A stretch of DNA of 64,000 bases, taken from the NCBI RefSeq assembly GCF_032773895.1, contig NZ_CP120416.1, positions 4,059,001 to 4,123,000 of the forward strand. The letters run 5' to 3'. A program made the position numbers and the translations under genes. Below, piece after piece: positions 36,612 to 45,944 of this stretch. The number at the start of each line of letters is the position of its first letter. Position 1 is the first letter of the stretch. This stretch comes from Teredinibacter sp. KSP-S5-2 (GTDB lineage: Bacteria > Pseudomonadota > Gammaproteobacteria > Pseudomonadales > Cellvibrionaceae). The notes under the pieces were generated by a model that did not search any database, was not told where the DNA came from, and worked only from the letters and a program-made list of their open reading frames with translations.

Positions 36612-39600
36612 TCAGGTTTCTGACGCTGTAACGGAATAAGACCTAGGCTCGGGTTCAAGCCCCAACTCTCGTCCGACCATTCTCGCCCCTAACAGATATA
36701 ACGCGGGAACCAACAGTAGTGTTACTACGGTGGCAAACATAACCCCAAAGGATAAAGAAATAACCATAGGGACAAGGAATCTGGCCTGCACACTTTGCTC
36801 AAACATAATCGGCATCAGGCCAACAAAGGTGGTAATGGAGGTGAGAATAATGGGTCGGAATCGATCCTTCCCTGCCTGAAAAACGGCGTTGTAAACACTC
36901 TTCCCCTGATGACGTAACTGCAAAATTCGGTCAAGTAAAACCAAATTATCATTCACCACAACACCGGCACAGGCAACAAAACCGAGTATCGATAACATAC
37001 TCACTTCTCGCCCCATAATGATGTGACCAATAACTGCCCCCATAAAACCAAAAGGCACAGCAGTTAACACAAGAATGGGTTTGCCATACGAGCCAAACGC
37101 CATAGCCATAAGAATATAAATTACCAATAAAGCAATAATAAAATTCTTCAGGATCGCCGTCATAAACTCCATTTGGTTTTTCATATTGCCATCTGGAGCC
37201 AAGCTAAAACCAGGAAATTCTTTTTTCCAAGTTGCCATATTTCGATGCATCATATCGGACACAATCGTATTCGGATCTTCCCCGGGCGTCATGTCTGCCG
37301 TGATAATAATCACTCGTTTTCGGTACATGCGCTTGATCGTGGTATAACCTGGAACCAATTCAATATTGGCAACCTCTTCCAACGGAACTTCGACACCAGC
37401 CGACGTTCTCACCCGCATATCATTTAATTGGTCCAAACGGCTGCGCTCATCCTTCGGATAACGCACCAAAACTTTGACGTCTTCTTCGCCTAACGGAATA
37501 CGCTGAACTTCGTCGCCATAAAAAGCTTGCCGAACCTGCCTGGCAACATCCGATAAGCGAACACCAAGTGTTTCTGCATGGGGTTTCAAAGATAAAGACA
37601 CTTCATCACGAGCGGCCTGTAAGCTGTCTTTTACATCAAACACACCGGGATAAGAGGCCAAAGCATCAGACACCATTTTCGCTGCCCGCTCTTGCTCTTC
37701 CCGCTTATTCGAGCCAATGGTTAAATTAAGGCGAAAGGCTTCACCACGAGAATTAATGGTGTAATCCAGGCGATATTCTTCTGCCTCAGGCACGTCACCA
37801 ATTAACTCCCGCCAACGTTTTTGAACTTCAGGTGTTGATACCTCACGGAGTTCTGCATCGACTAGCGCCAAGTCCACTTTAATGCTAATACCACTCACAT
37901 AGGTTCTAACGTGCTCAATAAAATCGCCGGTACCATTAATTCCCAGCATGACCTCATCGGTTCTTAGCTTTTCTGCGGCCTGTTCGAAACGATCAACAAT
38001 TTCTTGCGTTTCAGCAAAAGCACTTCCCTCCGGCATTTTAGCCGAGGCGGCCACATAATCACTGGCGACGTTGGGCATAAAGCTGGATTTCATCCAACCT
38101 GTTGCATAGAGTGAAATCGATAGAAAAAAAGCCAGTAAAAAAGCGACAACTGTTGCAAAACTGTTATGCAATATATTGTGTAATCGAGGCGCGTAGACAT
38201 TTTCAATAAAACGACTCATTCCATCCGAAAATATTTTTCGAAAACGCGCAAACTGCTTCAACAGCTCAAATCGACTTTCCTGTTCAGGCTTCATATGGGC
38301 CAAGTGGTTTGGCAATATATACATACACTCAAAGAGTGAGAACAATAAACAAAGAATGACGACCATAGGTATGGGGTAACTCATTTTCCCCATCGGCCCA
38401 GGAATAAACAACATAGGGGCAAAGAAAATAATAGTACTAACAACAGCAAAGAAAACCGGTTTAGCAACCAACTTCGCTCCGGTTACCGCAGCGGAATTAT
38501 TTTTCATCCCACCCTGCTGACGGGTATAAATGCTTTCCCCCACAATAATGGCGTCGTCCACAACAATCCCCAACACCATAATAAAGGAGAACAGCGAAAT
38601 CATATTGATACTGGCTCCAACGTAGGGAAGAACCCAGAATGCGCCCATAAAGGAGATTCCAATCCCGACACAAACCCACGCGGCCAATAGTGGACGTAAA
38701 AACAACATCAATACAATAAAGACAAGCACCAAACCACTAAAGGCATTACTCATTAACAGGTTTAAGCGGCCTTTAAACAGTTTTGACCAATCTCGCCAAA
38801 CGGAAATCGTCACACCTTCTGGCAAGAAATCTTTACTCTTTGCCAGATACGCTTTCACTTCCTTTGTCGAAGACAGTACATCTGGTTTATCCGAAACAGA
38901 CACTTCCAAAAAGACAGCACGTTCGCCATTAAAGCGGGTTCGGCTATCCAACTCGGTAAAATCATCTTTTACCAAAGCCACGTCTCGAACATATATTTTG
39001 CTACCATCTGGATTCGCCCGCACAACAATATTTTCAAAATCCGCTGCAGTATAAGCCTGACTACGTGTTTGAACCTGAATATCACCGTGATCACTTCTGA
39101 TCATTCCTGCGGGCAAATTTAAAGACGAACCTTTAATCGCGGCAGAGACTTGATCAAAGGTTAAATTATATCGACGTAAATCCTGCTCAGAAATTTCAAT
39201 GGCCATTTCATAATCACGAGCGCCGTGCAATTCGACATAGGATATTTTGGGCAACAGAGATAACTCATCTCGAACACGAATTCCTGTTTGCTTTAATGCT
39301 TTTTCTGAAACATTACCATGTATTGCCAAACTCATTAACGGGCTGCGAGCGATGAACTTGCGGGTAATTGGTCTTTCTGCATTGGGAGGGAAAGTAATGA
39401 TGGAGTCGACACTGGTTTTTATATCATTGACGACATCATCCGGATCGTATCCTTCAATCACTTCAGCGGTAACAATACCATACCCCTGCCTTGCCTCAGA
39501 TGAAATTTCGTCTATACCTTCCAGGTCAGCAATGGCTTCTTCTATCCGTATATTAATTTGCTGTTCAACCTCGGTTGGACCGGCGCCAGGATAGGACATT

Positions 39601-39755
39601 GAAATCTGAACGACTTGTGTTTCAATGGTCGGGAAAACTTCTTTATTTAGATTATTAAAACCGAGAAGACTACCGGCACCACCCAAAAAAATGATAATCA
39701 TCATTAAATTTGAAGCAACAGGATTTTCAATAAACCATTGAATCATACGTCCCAT
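36612..39755 (-). CDS. RND efflux transporter permease
   Basis: A 1047-residue inner-membrane RND pump of the AcrB/HAE type. The first TM begins WFIENPVASNLMMIIIF. The TM4 proton-relay pair is visible in GIVVDDAIIVGE, with PVFFAVVSTIIFFAPM in the later helices. Two large periplasmic loops carry pore and docking domains. It follows the adaptor gene by three bases, and its SD overlaps the adaptor's end. The outer-membrane factor is not encoded here. Substrates unknown. Confidence 0.93.
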   Translation of the reverse strand: MGRMIQWFIENPVASNLMMIIIFLGGAGSLLGFNNLNKEVFPTIETQVVQISMSYPGAGPTEVEQQINIRIEEAIADLEGIDEISSEARQGYGIVTAEVIEGYDPDDVVNDIKTSVDSIITFPPNAERPITRKFIARSPLMSLAIHGNVSEKALKQTGIRVRDELSLLPKISYVELHGARDYEMAIEISEQDLRRYNLTFDQVSAAIKGSSLNLPAGMIRSDHGDIQVQTRSQAYTAADFENIVVRANPDGSKIYVRDVALVKDDFTELDSRTRFNGERAVFLEVSVSDKPDVLSSTKEVKAYLAKSKDFLPEGVTISVWRDWSKLFKGRLNLLMSNAFSGLVLVFIVLMLFLRPLLAAWVCVGIGISFMGAFWVLPYVGASINMISLFSFIMVLGIVVDDAIIVGESIYTRQQGGMKNNSAAVTGAKLVAKPVFFAVVSTIIFFAPMLFIPGPMGKMSYPIPMVVILCLLFSLFECMYILPNHLAHMKPEQESRFELLKQFARFRKIFSDGMSRFIENVYAPRLHNILHNSFATVVAFLLAFFLSISLYATGWMKSSFMPNVASDYVAASAKMPEGSAFAETQEIVDRFEQAAEKLRTDEVMLGINGTGDFIEHVRTYVSGISIKVDLALVDAELREVSTPEVQKRWRELIGDVPEAEEYRLDYTINSRGEAFRLNLTIGSNKREEQERAAKMVSDALASYPGVFDVKDSLQAARDEVSLSLKPHAETLGVRLSDVARQVRQAFYGDEVQRIPLGEEDVKVLVRYPKDERSRLDQLNDMRVRTSAGVEVPLEEVANIELVPGYTTIKRMYRKRVIIITADMTPGEDPNTIVSDMMHRNMATWKKEFPGFSLAPDGNMKNQMEFMTAILKNFIIALLVIYILMAMAFGSYGKPILVLTAVPFGFMGAVIGHIIMGREVSMLSILGFVACAGVVVNDNLVLLDRILQLRHQGKSVYNAVFQAGKDRFRPIILTSITTFVGLMPIMFEQSVQARFLVPMVISLSFGVMFATVVTLLLVPALYLLGARMVGRELGLEPEPRSYSVTASET

Positions 39756-39758
39756 GGA

Positions 39759-40949
39759 TTACTTCTCCTCAGCTAACAAATACGGTTTTGGTTCAACCTC
39801 CTGACCTGGAGAAAGAAAAGCCTGCTGCCCGACAATCACTTTAGTGTTTTGTGTTAGACCATCCCGAATCCAAACATGCCCATCTTGATGCTTGATCACA
39901 TTAACCTGTTTTTCCTGGACAACATTTTTTTCATCCAGAGCGTAAATACGGTTTCGCCGGAATACGGCGTTCTCCGGCAGTTTTGCTACTTGATCAAGCT
40001 GCTTACCCTTGATTTCAACATCAACAAACAACCCCACCAATAAGGGAGGCCGACCAGATGACTCATCGGTGATAAACGGATTTTCGATCTCAGCAACGGC
40101 GTAATACATTCGGGATTGCGTATCGACACTGGCTTCCGTTCGCTTAATTTTTCCATCCCAGTAGTAACGTGTTCCGCCAATCTCCGCACTGACCTTTACC
40201 GTAGCCAAACTGTCATTTAACCCTTGATTGACACCTAAGGGTAAATCCACCAAAGCAACCTGGCGGTCTGTTAGCGGCAAGCGAACCTCTGCAACACTGG
40301 TGTCGTATATCCGCGCAATACGTGTTCCCGGTGTTACGTATTGCCCTAAATCGGCATAGGTTGTTCTTATTCGTCCGGCAAACGGCACGCTTATAGCGGT
40401 ACGAGCTAAATTCAACTGCGCGTTGTTAACATCCGCCTTGGCGGCTTTCACCGCTTCTTCTGAAGCGGCCAGTTGAGGTTTACGCAAGAATAAGTCGTTG
40501 GCATCACGGTTGCCCAAGTCCTGCCATTCCCGTTTTGCCTGACGAGCCCGCCCCCGTTCAGAAGCCAGTGCCTGCTCGGCATTAGCCAGCTTTGATTTAG
40601 CACCTGCCAGCGCATATTCATAGTCCGCTCGATCAATACTGACCAGTGTTTCATCCTCGTTAAAAAAGCCACCATCAACAAAGTTTGGTGCAACAGAGAC
40701 AACTTCACCGGCCACGCGGGCCACAATATCAATCTCCCGCCTGGGCGATACTGTTCCCTGAGTAATGACATCCACACTGGCCTGCTGCATTTGTACGGGC
40801 ACAACCGCAACTTGCGTCAGAGTTTCTGGTGGTTTAGGGACGGGTTTTGGCTTGGGACTCAACACCACCACCATCACAATGATAAACACGCCAGGAATTA
40901 AGATTTTTATCCACAAAGGAAGTCGACGAACTAACTCTCGAATGGCCAA
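39759..40949 (-). CDS. RND efflux periplasmic adaptor (membrane fusion protein)
   Basis: A 396-residue adaptor with an N-terminal membrane anchor (LWIKILIPGVFIIVMVVVLS) and a periplasmic body. The lipoyl/coiled-coil region runs about 60-190 (VARVAGEVVSVAP, ASERGRARQAKREWQDLG, FAGRIRTTYADLGQYV), and beta-barrel and membrane-proximal domains follow. It links the pump to an outer-membrane channel. Start is TTG 40949 with AAGGAGA seven bases upstream. A palindromic operator candidate lies about 100 bases upstream. Confidence 0.92.
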   Translation of the reverse strand: MAIRELVRRLPLWIKILIPGVFIIVMVVVLSPKPKPVPKPPETLTQVAVVPVQMQQASVDVITQGTVSPRREIDIVARVAGEVVSVAPNFVDGGFFNEDETLVSIDRADYEYALAGAKSKLANAEQALASERGRARQAKREWQDLGNRDANDLFLRKPQLAASEEAVKAAKADVNNAQLNLARTAISVPFAGRIRTTYADLGQYVTPGTRIARIYDTSVAEVRLPLTDRQVALVDLPLGVNQGLNDSLATVKVSAEIGGTRYYWDGKIKRTEASVDTQSRMYYAVAEIENPFITDESSGRPPLLVGLFVDVEIKGKQLDQVAKLPENAVFRRNRIYALDEKNVVQEKQVNVIKHQDGHVWIRDGLTQNTKVIVGQQAFLSPGQEVEPKPYLLAEEK

Positions 40950-41046
40950 ACAGGCTTCTCCTTAGAATAGTTTTATTGCTACAACTGAATACGAACCACA
41001 CAGTGAAATGGGTTCGCGCATTTTACCCCCTAAAAGCACAAGTAAA

Positions 41047-41064
41047 AGTTAACTTATGTTAACT
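41047..41064. promoter_or_regulatory. Perfect palindrome upstream of the RND adaptor gene
   Basis: AGTTAAC (41047-41053), TTAT, GTTAACT (41058-41064): an 18-bp dyad with no mismatches, about 100 bases upstream of the adaptor and 160 upstream of the divergent lipoprotein gene. A TetR- or MarR-like repressor site is plausible, but no such regulator is encoded in the window. Confidence 0.45.
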
Positions 41065-41224
41065 CGGGGGGAGATAACGAAAAAAACATTCATCCCCAAT
41101 AACCCGAGGATATTGAATTCATGCAATTAGTGTGAACAGACCCCAACTTCAATACTGGCTGTTTTTTTACATTATTTGCTATATTGGCTGCCAAAATTGT
41201 CTCTGAAGGTAACGGGTAACAATA

Positions 41225-41914
41225 ATGACCGCACGCACAATAAAAATCTCCGTCCTTATGCTGCTAGTGCTTTTCGCTTCTGCGTGCTCAATTAATAAAC
41301 TACAGCACTCAAAAGCCAAGCCTCTGGAAAATCAGCGGTCAGGCAAAATCACCGTAGACAGAAAAGCTACCGGGCTTTCAGGCGACAAGGTTGGCTGGGG
41401 TCGCTTCTCGCTGCTGGCTATCCCGGTGGTTCCCGTCGGTATTCATGGTGATGAGAGTTTACACATTATGGGCAGCGTCCGTGCCGCACTGGAAGCTGCC
41501 GGGTACAATGTGGATAAAACCAGCGCATACTCCGTGCTCAATGCCGCCCACCTTCGCGTCCATGTCACCAAACTAAGGTTCAGCAACTACACGCCATTCC
41601 TACCAATTCCTATTCCCCTGGTGCCAACATGGGGGATAGCAAAAGTTGAGCTGCGCCTGGAAGATCGTGACGGAGCCGCTATTTGGCAACAGGAAGTGAT
41701 AGGTCGAAGCTCCAACCTCAAGTTCTGGGATGGCTACAACGCCGCCGCACGCGGTGTAATGAATAATCTGGTTAAGAATATGGCCAAAGCGTTTGCCAGT
41801 GACGAATTCTATCGAGCTTCTCTTCGTATAAAGAAATACAGTGATCTCAAAAGCGAGACCGTGGAAGAGAAACTGGATCAGCCCCAGAAAACGGAAGAAC
41901 CTGCAGTGCCATAA
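41225..41914 (+). CDS. Lipoprotein of unknown function
   Basis: A 229-residue protein with a lipoprotein signal peptide ending in the lipobox FASAC (Cys21). The mature part contains a hydrophobic Pro-rich stretch PFLPIPIPLVPTW near residue 125 and a repeated-looking RLEDRDG segment. I do not recognise the family. Divergent from the RND operon; probably monocistronic. Confidence 0.7.
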   Translation: MTARTIKISVLMLLVLFASACSINKLQHSKAKPLENQRSGKITVDRKATGLSGDKVGWGRFSLLAIPVVPVGIHGDESLHIMGSVRAALEAAGYNVDKTSAYSVLNAAHLRVHVTKLRFSNYTPFLPIPIPLVPTWGIAKVELRLEDRDGAAIWQQEVIGRSSNLKFWDGYNAAARGVMNNLVKNMAKAFASDEFYRASLRIKKYSDLKSETVEEKLDQPQKTEEPAVP

Positions 41915-41936
41915 TTCGCCACAATCTATCCCAATT

Positions 41937-41976
41937 CACCACAACCATGCCATAAGAACACCCGGCCGTTGTGGTG
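41937..41976. repeat. Inverted repeat after the lipoprotein gene
   Basis: CACCACAAC (41937-41945) and GTTGTGGTG (41968-41976), 9-bp arms with a 22-base loop, no T run. It may stabilise the 3' end of the lipoprotein mRNA. Confidence 0.4.
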
Positions 41977-42012
41977 GAATACCTCTATAGATTTTCGTAT
42001 TGGAGGTACATC

Positions 42013-42336
42013 ATGGCATTTGGCAGAAAGAGAATACCCAAACACCTTATTCTCGACCCAGCACCACAGTCATCCAACAAAATAGGTTTTGGCTGGTTGG
42101 TGGCAGCACTACTGCTTATCAGCTTGAGCATGTTCGCTTCATCCAAGCTCAGCGCAGATGAGATAAGACACAGCATAAACAATGAAATGACGAATCAAGT
42201 GGCCAACACAGTGCTAACAGCAGGCATTTCATCGTCCTCAATTGCCCCGGAACAAATCATATTGTCTCTTAGCTGGTTCTGTTTCTTTGGCCTTTTTGTT
42301 TTTCTATTGGTCAGACTATTAAAGAAAGAGCACTAA
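42013..42336 (+). CDS. Small two-TM membrane protein, unknown function
   Basis: A 107-residue protein starting at ATG 42013 with GGAGG six bases upstream; the frame opens at 41971 but that start has no site. Two hydrophobic segments (about 31-47 and 83-100) flank a polar loop. Basic residues precede the first segment and follow the second, suggesting both termini in the cytoplasm. No family recognised. Confidence 0.65.
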   Translation: MAFGRKRIPKHLILDPAPQSSNKIGFGWLVAALLLISLSMFASSKLSADEIRHSINNEMTNQVANTVLTAGISSSSIAPEQIILSLSWFCFFGLFVFLLVRLLKKEH

Positions 42337-42345
42337 CATCGACCC

Positions 42346-42394
42346 TATTTCGTTCGCCCCCATGTTTGTCCTGATGATAAGAGCGAACGAAATA
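42346..42394. repeat. Perfect 12-bp inverted repeat before the AEC gene
   Basis: TATTTCGTTCGC (42346-42357) and GCGAACGAAATA (42383-42394) separated by 25 bases, between the small membrane protein and the AEC carrier gene. It could end transcription of the former or act as an operator for the latter. Confidence 0.5.
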
Positions 42395-42482
42395 ACCCGG
42401 CCCGCCAAACAATGTTCGCGAAGCCCCTGCCATAAGACGTACAATATGCGTTTTACGGCTATTCACCAGGGTTTTACTGCAC

Positions 42483-43379
42483 ATGCAAAATTTGCTCATC
42501 ATCGTTGTCTGCATGAGTTTGGGTTACTTACTGCAAAAAACAAAAAAATTCCCGGACAATGCGGCACAAACATTAAATTTATATATCATTTATGTTTCAG
42601 TTCCTGCCGTAATTTTTTTACAGATTCCCAAAATCCAGTTGGGCTGGTCAGCATTGATCCCGGCATCCGCGGCCTGGATTCTATTAATCCTATCCGCTCT
42701 GTTAACACGTTTTGCTGCACGCTTTTTTTCCTGGAGTAAAGCCGAAGAAGGCTGTTTGATGCTGCTTATTCCTCTTGGAAACACATCGTTTCTCGGGCTA
42801 CCACTGCTTGATGCCACCCTGGGTAAGGAAGCCTTACCCATCGGCCTGCTCTACGACCAGTTTGGTAGCTTTATCGCTCTAAGCACTTACGGCATGTGGG
42901 TACTGGCGACCTATTCAGGGGAAAAAGCATCAGCCAAAGAGGCGATAAAAAAAGTTCTCAGCTTTCCACCATTTATTTGTATTTTTCTGGCGTTAGCTCT
43001 GACCGGGGTAAATTACCCTAGTTGGGCGGAATCCATTCTCAGTCGTCTGGCAGACACACTTGTTCCAGTCGTTATTGTTGCGGTTGGATTACAGTGGCAG
43101 TTTAAAACTGATAATTCGCATATAGGGGCAATCAGTTTTGCCTTGCTCATTAAACTGATGCTTTTACCCGCATTAACCTTTGCTACCCTATCACTGTTTG
43201 GCGATTTGGATCTGACAGACAAGGTCACCATATTACAGGCAGGTATGTCCTCAATGATCACAGCGGGCGCTTTGGCATCCAGCCACCAGCTTGCCCCACG
43301 GATGTCAGCAGCAATTGTCGGCTATGGAATTCTAATAAGTTTGATCACCGTCCCTATGTGGCACTCAATAATTACTTAA
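42483..43379 (+). CDS. AEC family transporter
   Basis: A 298-residue protein with about ten membrane helices of the auxin efflux carrier family. Helix 1 is MQNLLIIVVCMSLGYLL, and the family's NTSFLGLPLLDA occurs near residue 100. It has two homologous five-helix halves with a conserved middle. Substrate unknown; bacterial AEC members often move organic acids such as malate. Confidence 0.85.
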   Translation: MQNLLIIVVCMSLGYLLQKTKKFPDNAAQTLNLYIIYVSVPAVIFLQIPKIQLGWSALIPASAAWILLILSALLTRFAARFFSWSKAEEGCLMLLIPLGNTSFLGLPLLDATLGKEALPIGLLYDQFGSFIALSTYGMWVLATYSGEKASAKEAIKKVLSFPPFICIFLALALTGVNYPSWAESILSRLADTLVPVVIVAVGLQWQFKTDNSHIGAISFALLIKLMLLPALTFATLSLFGDLDLTDKVTILQAGMSSMITAGALASSHQLAPRMSAAIVGYGILISLITVPMWHSIIT

Positions 43380-43433
43380 TAATGATACATTTTATGTAAG
43401 ACTTATTTTTTTCATAACAAAGGCTTCAATCTT

Positions 43434-44498
43434 ATGAAGGTATTACAGCCGATTCTATCATTATTAATTCTCTCTCTTTCCACGATCGTATCATCCAACA
43501 CCATTATTGGTGGACGTCATACAGAAACCGAGGAAGGTTTCCTTTCCAGTTGGCCAGGTACTTACTACGAAGCCCGTTTTACCGGTTCAAAAATTGGAAT
43601 AAAAGTTAAAGGCCAGGCAGATTACTTTAACGTAGAAATCGATAAGCAATTTCACTCTGTAATACAAGGCAACAATGGTTCACCTCAGTGGATTGAAAAC
43701 CTTGATAAAGGCACACACGATATTCGATTAAGCAAACGCACAGAATCTCATTATAGCTTCGCGAGCTTCCAGGGTTTTATTCCGGCTAAAGGAGAGAAGT
43801 TACTTCCTGTAAAAAATCAACGAACCAGAATGATAGAAATTATTGGTGATTCCAATTTTGCAGGTTACGGAAACGAATCAACCGAACGAGAATGTACAGA
43901 AGACGAAATCAGACAAAAATCCAATGCCGATAAAACATTTAGTGTTCTGACAGCCAGGCACTTTAATGCTGACTATCAACTAAACGGCTATTCAGGACAA
44001 GGTATGGTACGTAATTGGGGGGGCAACCAACCTGACGTAAATTATCGAATTCACTACCAGAGAACACTTACCGAAGACCCTGCGAGTGTTTATACGCCGC
44101 CAAAAGAATGGAAACCCGAGGTCGTCCTTATCGGCCTGGGCTCTAACGACTTTTCGGTCGAAGTAAAAGAAAAAGAAAAATGGACCAACGTCACACTACA
44201 TAAAGCCTATAAAAAAGCTTACCTCGATTTTTATAGAAAACTAAGACAGCAATACGGCTCCAAAGCTCTGTTTATTTTCGCCTCACAACCCTTAGCAGGT
44301 TCAGATTACTTCAATAACTTAGTCGCAGAAATCGTACAGAGTCAGGAGAAAAAAGGAGACCGTATCGCCCACTGGAAAGTCGGAGTTACAGAATTAATCG
44401 GATGTCAATGGCACTACTCTTTGAACGACCACCTCGCTGCATCCAAACAGCTGATTGATATTATTGAAAAAAACAAACCGGAATGGAAAAAGCAGTAA
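43434..44498 (+). CDS. Secreted SGNH esterase, CE2-like
   Basis: A 354-residue exported esterase (signal peptide, cleavage near residue 20). N-terminal jelly-roll region about 25-125 and SGNH hydrolase domain from about 130. The catalytic Ser140 lies in IIGDSNFAGYG, LIGLGSND is the third block, and CQWHYSLNDH ends the active site (probable His333). This domain order is that of carbohydrate esterase family 2, which removes acetyl groups from xylan or glucomannan. It fits the polysaccharide-degrading lifestyle. Confidence 0.8.
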   Translation: MKVLQPILSLLILSLSTIVSSNTIIGGRHTETEEGFLSSWPGTYYEARFTGSKIGIKVKGQADYFNVEIDKQFHSVIQGNNGSPQWIENLDKGTHDIRLSKRTESHYSFASFQGFIPAKGEKLLPVKNQRTRMIEIIGDSNFAGYGNESTERECTEDEIRQKSNADKTFSVLTARHFNADYQLNGYSGQGMVRNWGGNQPDVNYRIHYQRTLTEDPASVYTPPKEWKPEVVLIGLGSNDFSVEVKEKEKWTNVTLHKAYKKAYLDFYRKLRQQYGSKALFIFASQPLAGSDYFNNLVAEIVQSQEKKGDRIAHWKVGVTELIGCQWHYSLNDHLAASKQLIDIIEKNKPEWKKQ

Positions 44499-44504
44499 CA
44501 ACAA

Positions 44505-44541
44505 ACCCACTGCTGAGCCTCAGCAGTGGGTCGTCTTTTTA
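44505..44541. terminator. Intrinsic terminator between the CE2-like and metY genes
   Basis: ACCCACTGCTG (44505-44515) and CAGCAGTGGGT (44521-44531) with a five-base loop, then CGTCTTTTTA on the plus strand. On the minus strand it is followed by TTTGTTGTT. Bidirectional for the convergent genes. Confidence 0.85.
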
Positions 44542-45816
44542 CACAGAAACCTTATCCAAAGCCTGACTGACATCGGCAATAATATCGTCGATATGCTCTA
44601 TACCCACCGAGATACGTACCAAATCAGAACTCACACCAGCGGTAGCCAACTCTTCTTCATTTAATTGTCGGTGAGTTGTGGAAGCAGGATGGCAAGCCAA
44701 AGACTTGGCATCACCAATATTTACCAAACGTAAAATCATTTGCAACGCATCAATGAACTGCGCTCCAGCTTCTATGCCGCCTTTGATACCAAAACTCAAA
44801 ATGCCCGAAGCTTTACCACCGGTAATTTTTTTACACACGTCATTGTATGGGCTGGTTGGTAACGCCGCATAATTCACCCAATTCACTTTTTCATGATTCT
44901 TTAGGAACTCCGCCAGTTTTTCCGCATTTTCACAATGACGCTCCATGCGTATGCCCAGCGTTTCCAACCCTTGTAGAATTTGAAAAGCATTTAATGGTGA
45001 TATCGCAGCGCCGGTATTACGCAAAGGCACAACCCGACACCGGCCGATAAACGCAGCCGGACCAAAAGCTTCGGTATACACCACACCATGATAGGAAGGA
45101 TCTGGTTCATTTAGAATCGGAAAACGATCTTTATTGGCAACCCAATCAAATTTCCCAGAATCGACAATCACACCACCAATAGATGTGCCGTGGCCCCCCA
45201 TATACTTGGTGAGAGAATGCACGACAATATCTGCACCGAAATCAAAAGCACGGCAAAGAAATGGCGTTGCGACGGTATTGTCGACAATCAGCGGCACGCC
45301 TTTTTTATGCGCAACTTCCGCCAGTTGTTTAATATCAACAATATTCCCGGCAGGATTACCAATGGACTCACAAAAAACGGCTTTAGTATTCTCATCTATC
45401 GCACTTTCAAAAGCCTGAAAATCATCGTGGGAAACCATACGCACTTCGATTCCCTGCTTTGGCAAAGTGTGAGCAAAGAGGTTATAGGTTCCACCATATA
45501 GCTGGCTGGTGCTAACAATATTTGATCCGACCTCACACAAGCACTGAATAGCATATGTGATTGCCGCCATACCTGATGCAACAGCCAGGGCACCAACGCC
45601 GCCCTCTAGAGCTGCAACACGCTGTTCCAGAACACCCGTTGTTGGATTCATAATTCGGGTATAGATATTTCCGGGAACAGCTAAATTAAATAGATCTGCA
45701 CCATGCTGCGTATTATCGAATGTATAGGATGTGGTTTGATAAATAGGCACAGCCGCAGATTTCGTCGTTTGTTCAGACTCATAACCATGATGCAGTGCAA
45801 TAGATTCCAGTTTCAT
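44539..45816 (-). CDS. metY: O-acetylhomoserine sulfhydrylase (MetY)
   Basis: A 425-residue PLP enzyme of the Cys/Met metabolism family. It makes homocysteine from O-acetylhomoserine and sulfide. N-terminal IALHHGYE, the conserved YTRIMNPTT, and the PLP-lysine in HSLTKYMGGHG (about 205) are visible. Its length and the long insert after the lysine indicate MetY rather than MetB or MetZ. No MetJ box or SAM riboswitch seen upstream. Confidence 0.95.
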   Translation of the reverse strand: MKLESIALHHGYESEQTTKSAAVPIYQTTSYTFDNTQHGADLFNLAVPGNIYTRIMNPTTGVLEQRVAALEGGVGALAVASGMAAITYAIQCLCEVGSNIVSTSQLYGGTYNLFAHTLPKQGIEVRMVSHDDFQAFESAIDENTKAVFCESIGNPAGNIVDIKQLAEVAHKKGVPLIVDNTVATPFLCRAFDFGADIVVHSLTKYMGGHGTSIGGVIVDSGKFDWVANKDRFPILNEPDPSYHGVVYTEAFGPAAFIGRCRVVPLRNTGAAISPLNAFQILQGLETLGIRMERHCENAEKLAEFLKNHEKVNWVNYAALPTSPYNDVCKKITGGKASGILSFGIKGGIEAGAQFIDALQMILRLVNIGDAKSLACHPASTTHRQLNEEELATAGVSSDLVRISVGIEHIDDIIADVSQALDKVSV

Positions 45817-45944
45817 TCTCTTACCTTGTGAGTAGTGAGTTATTTATTTTGGTGAAACCGCCTATCAAAAACCAATTTACCGGCAGACGGCTTGATATTA
45901 ATCAACTCTCTCAGTCTGGTATAAAAGTGCATTTTGGGCAACAG

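Noticed and set aside
45817-45944. SAM riboswitch or MetJ boxes upstream of metY
   Set aside because: Only a partial AGACG match; no tandem MetJ boxes or riboswitch stems seen.
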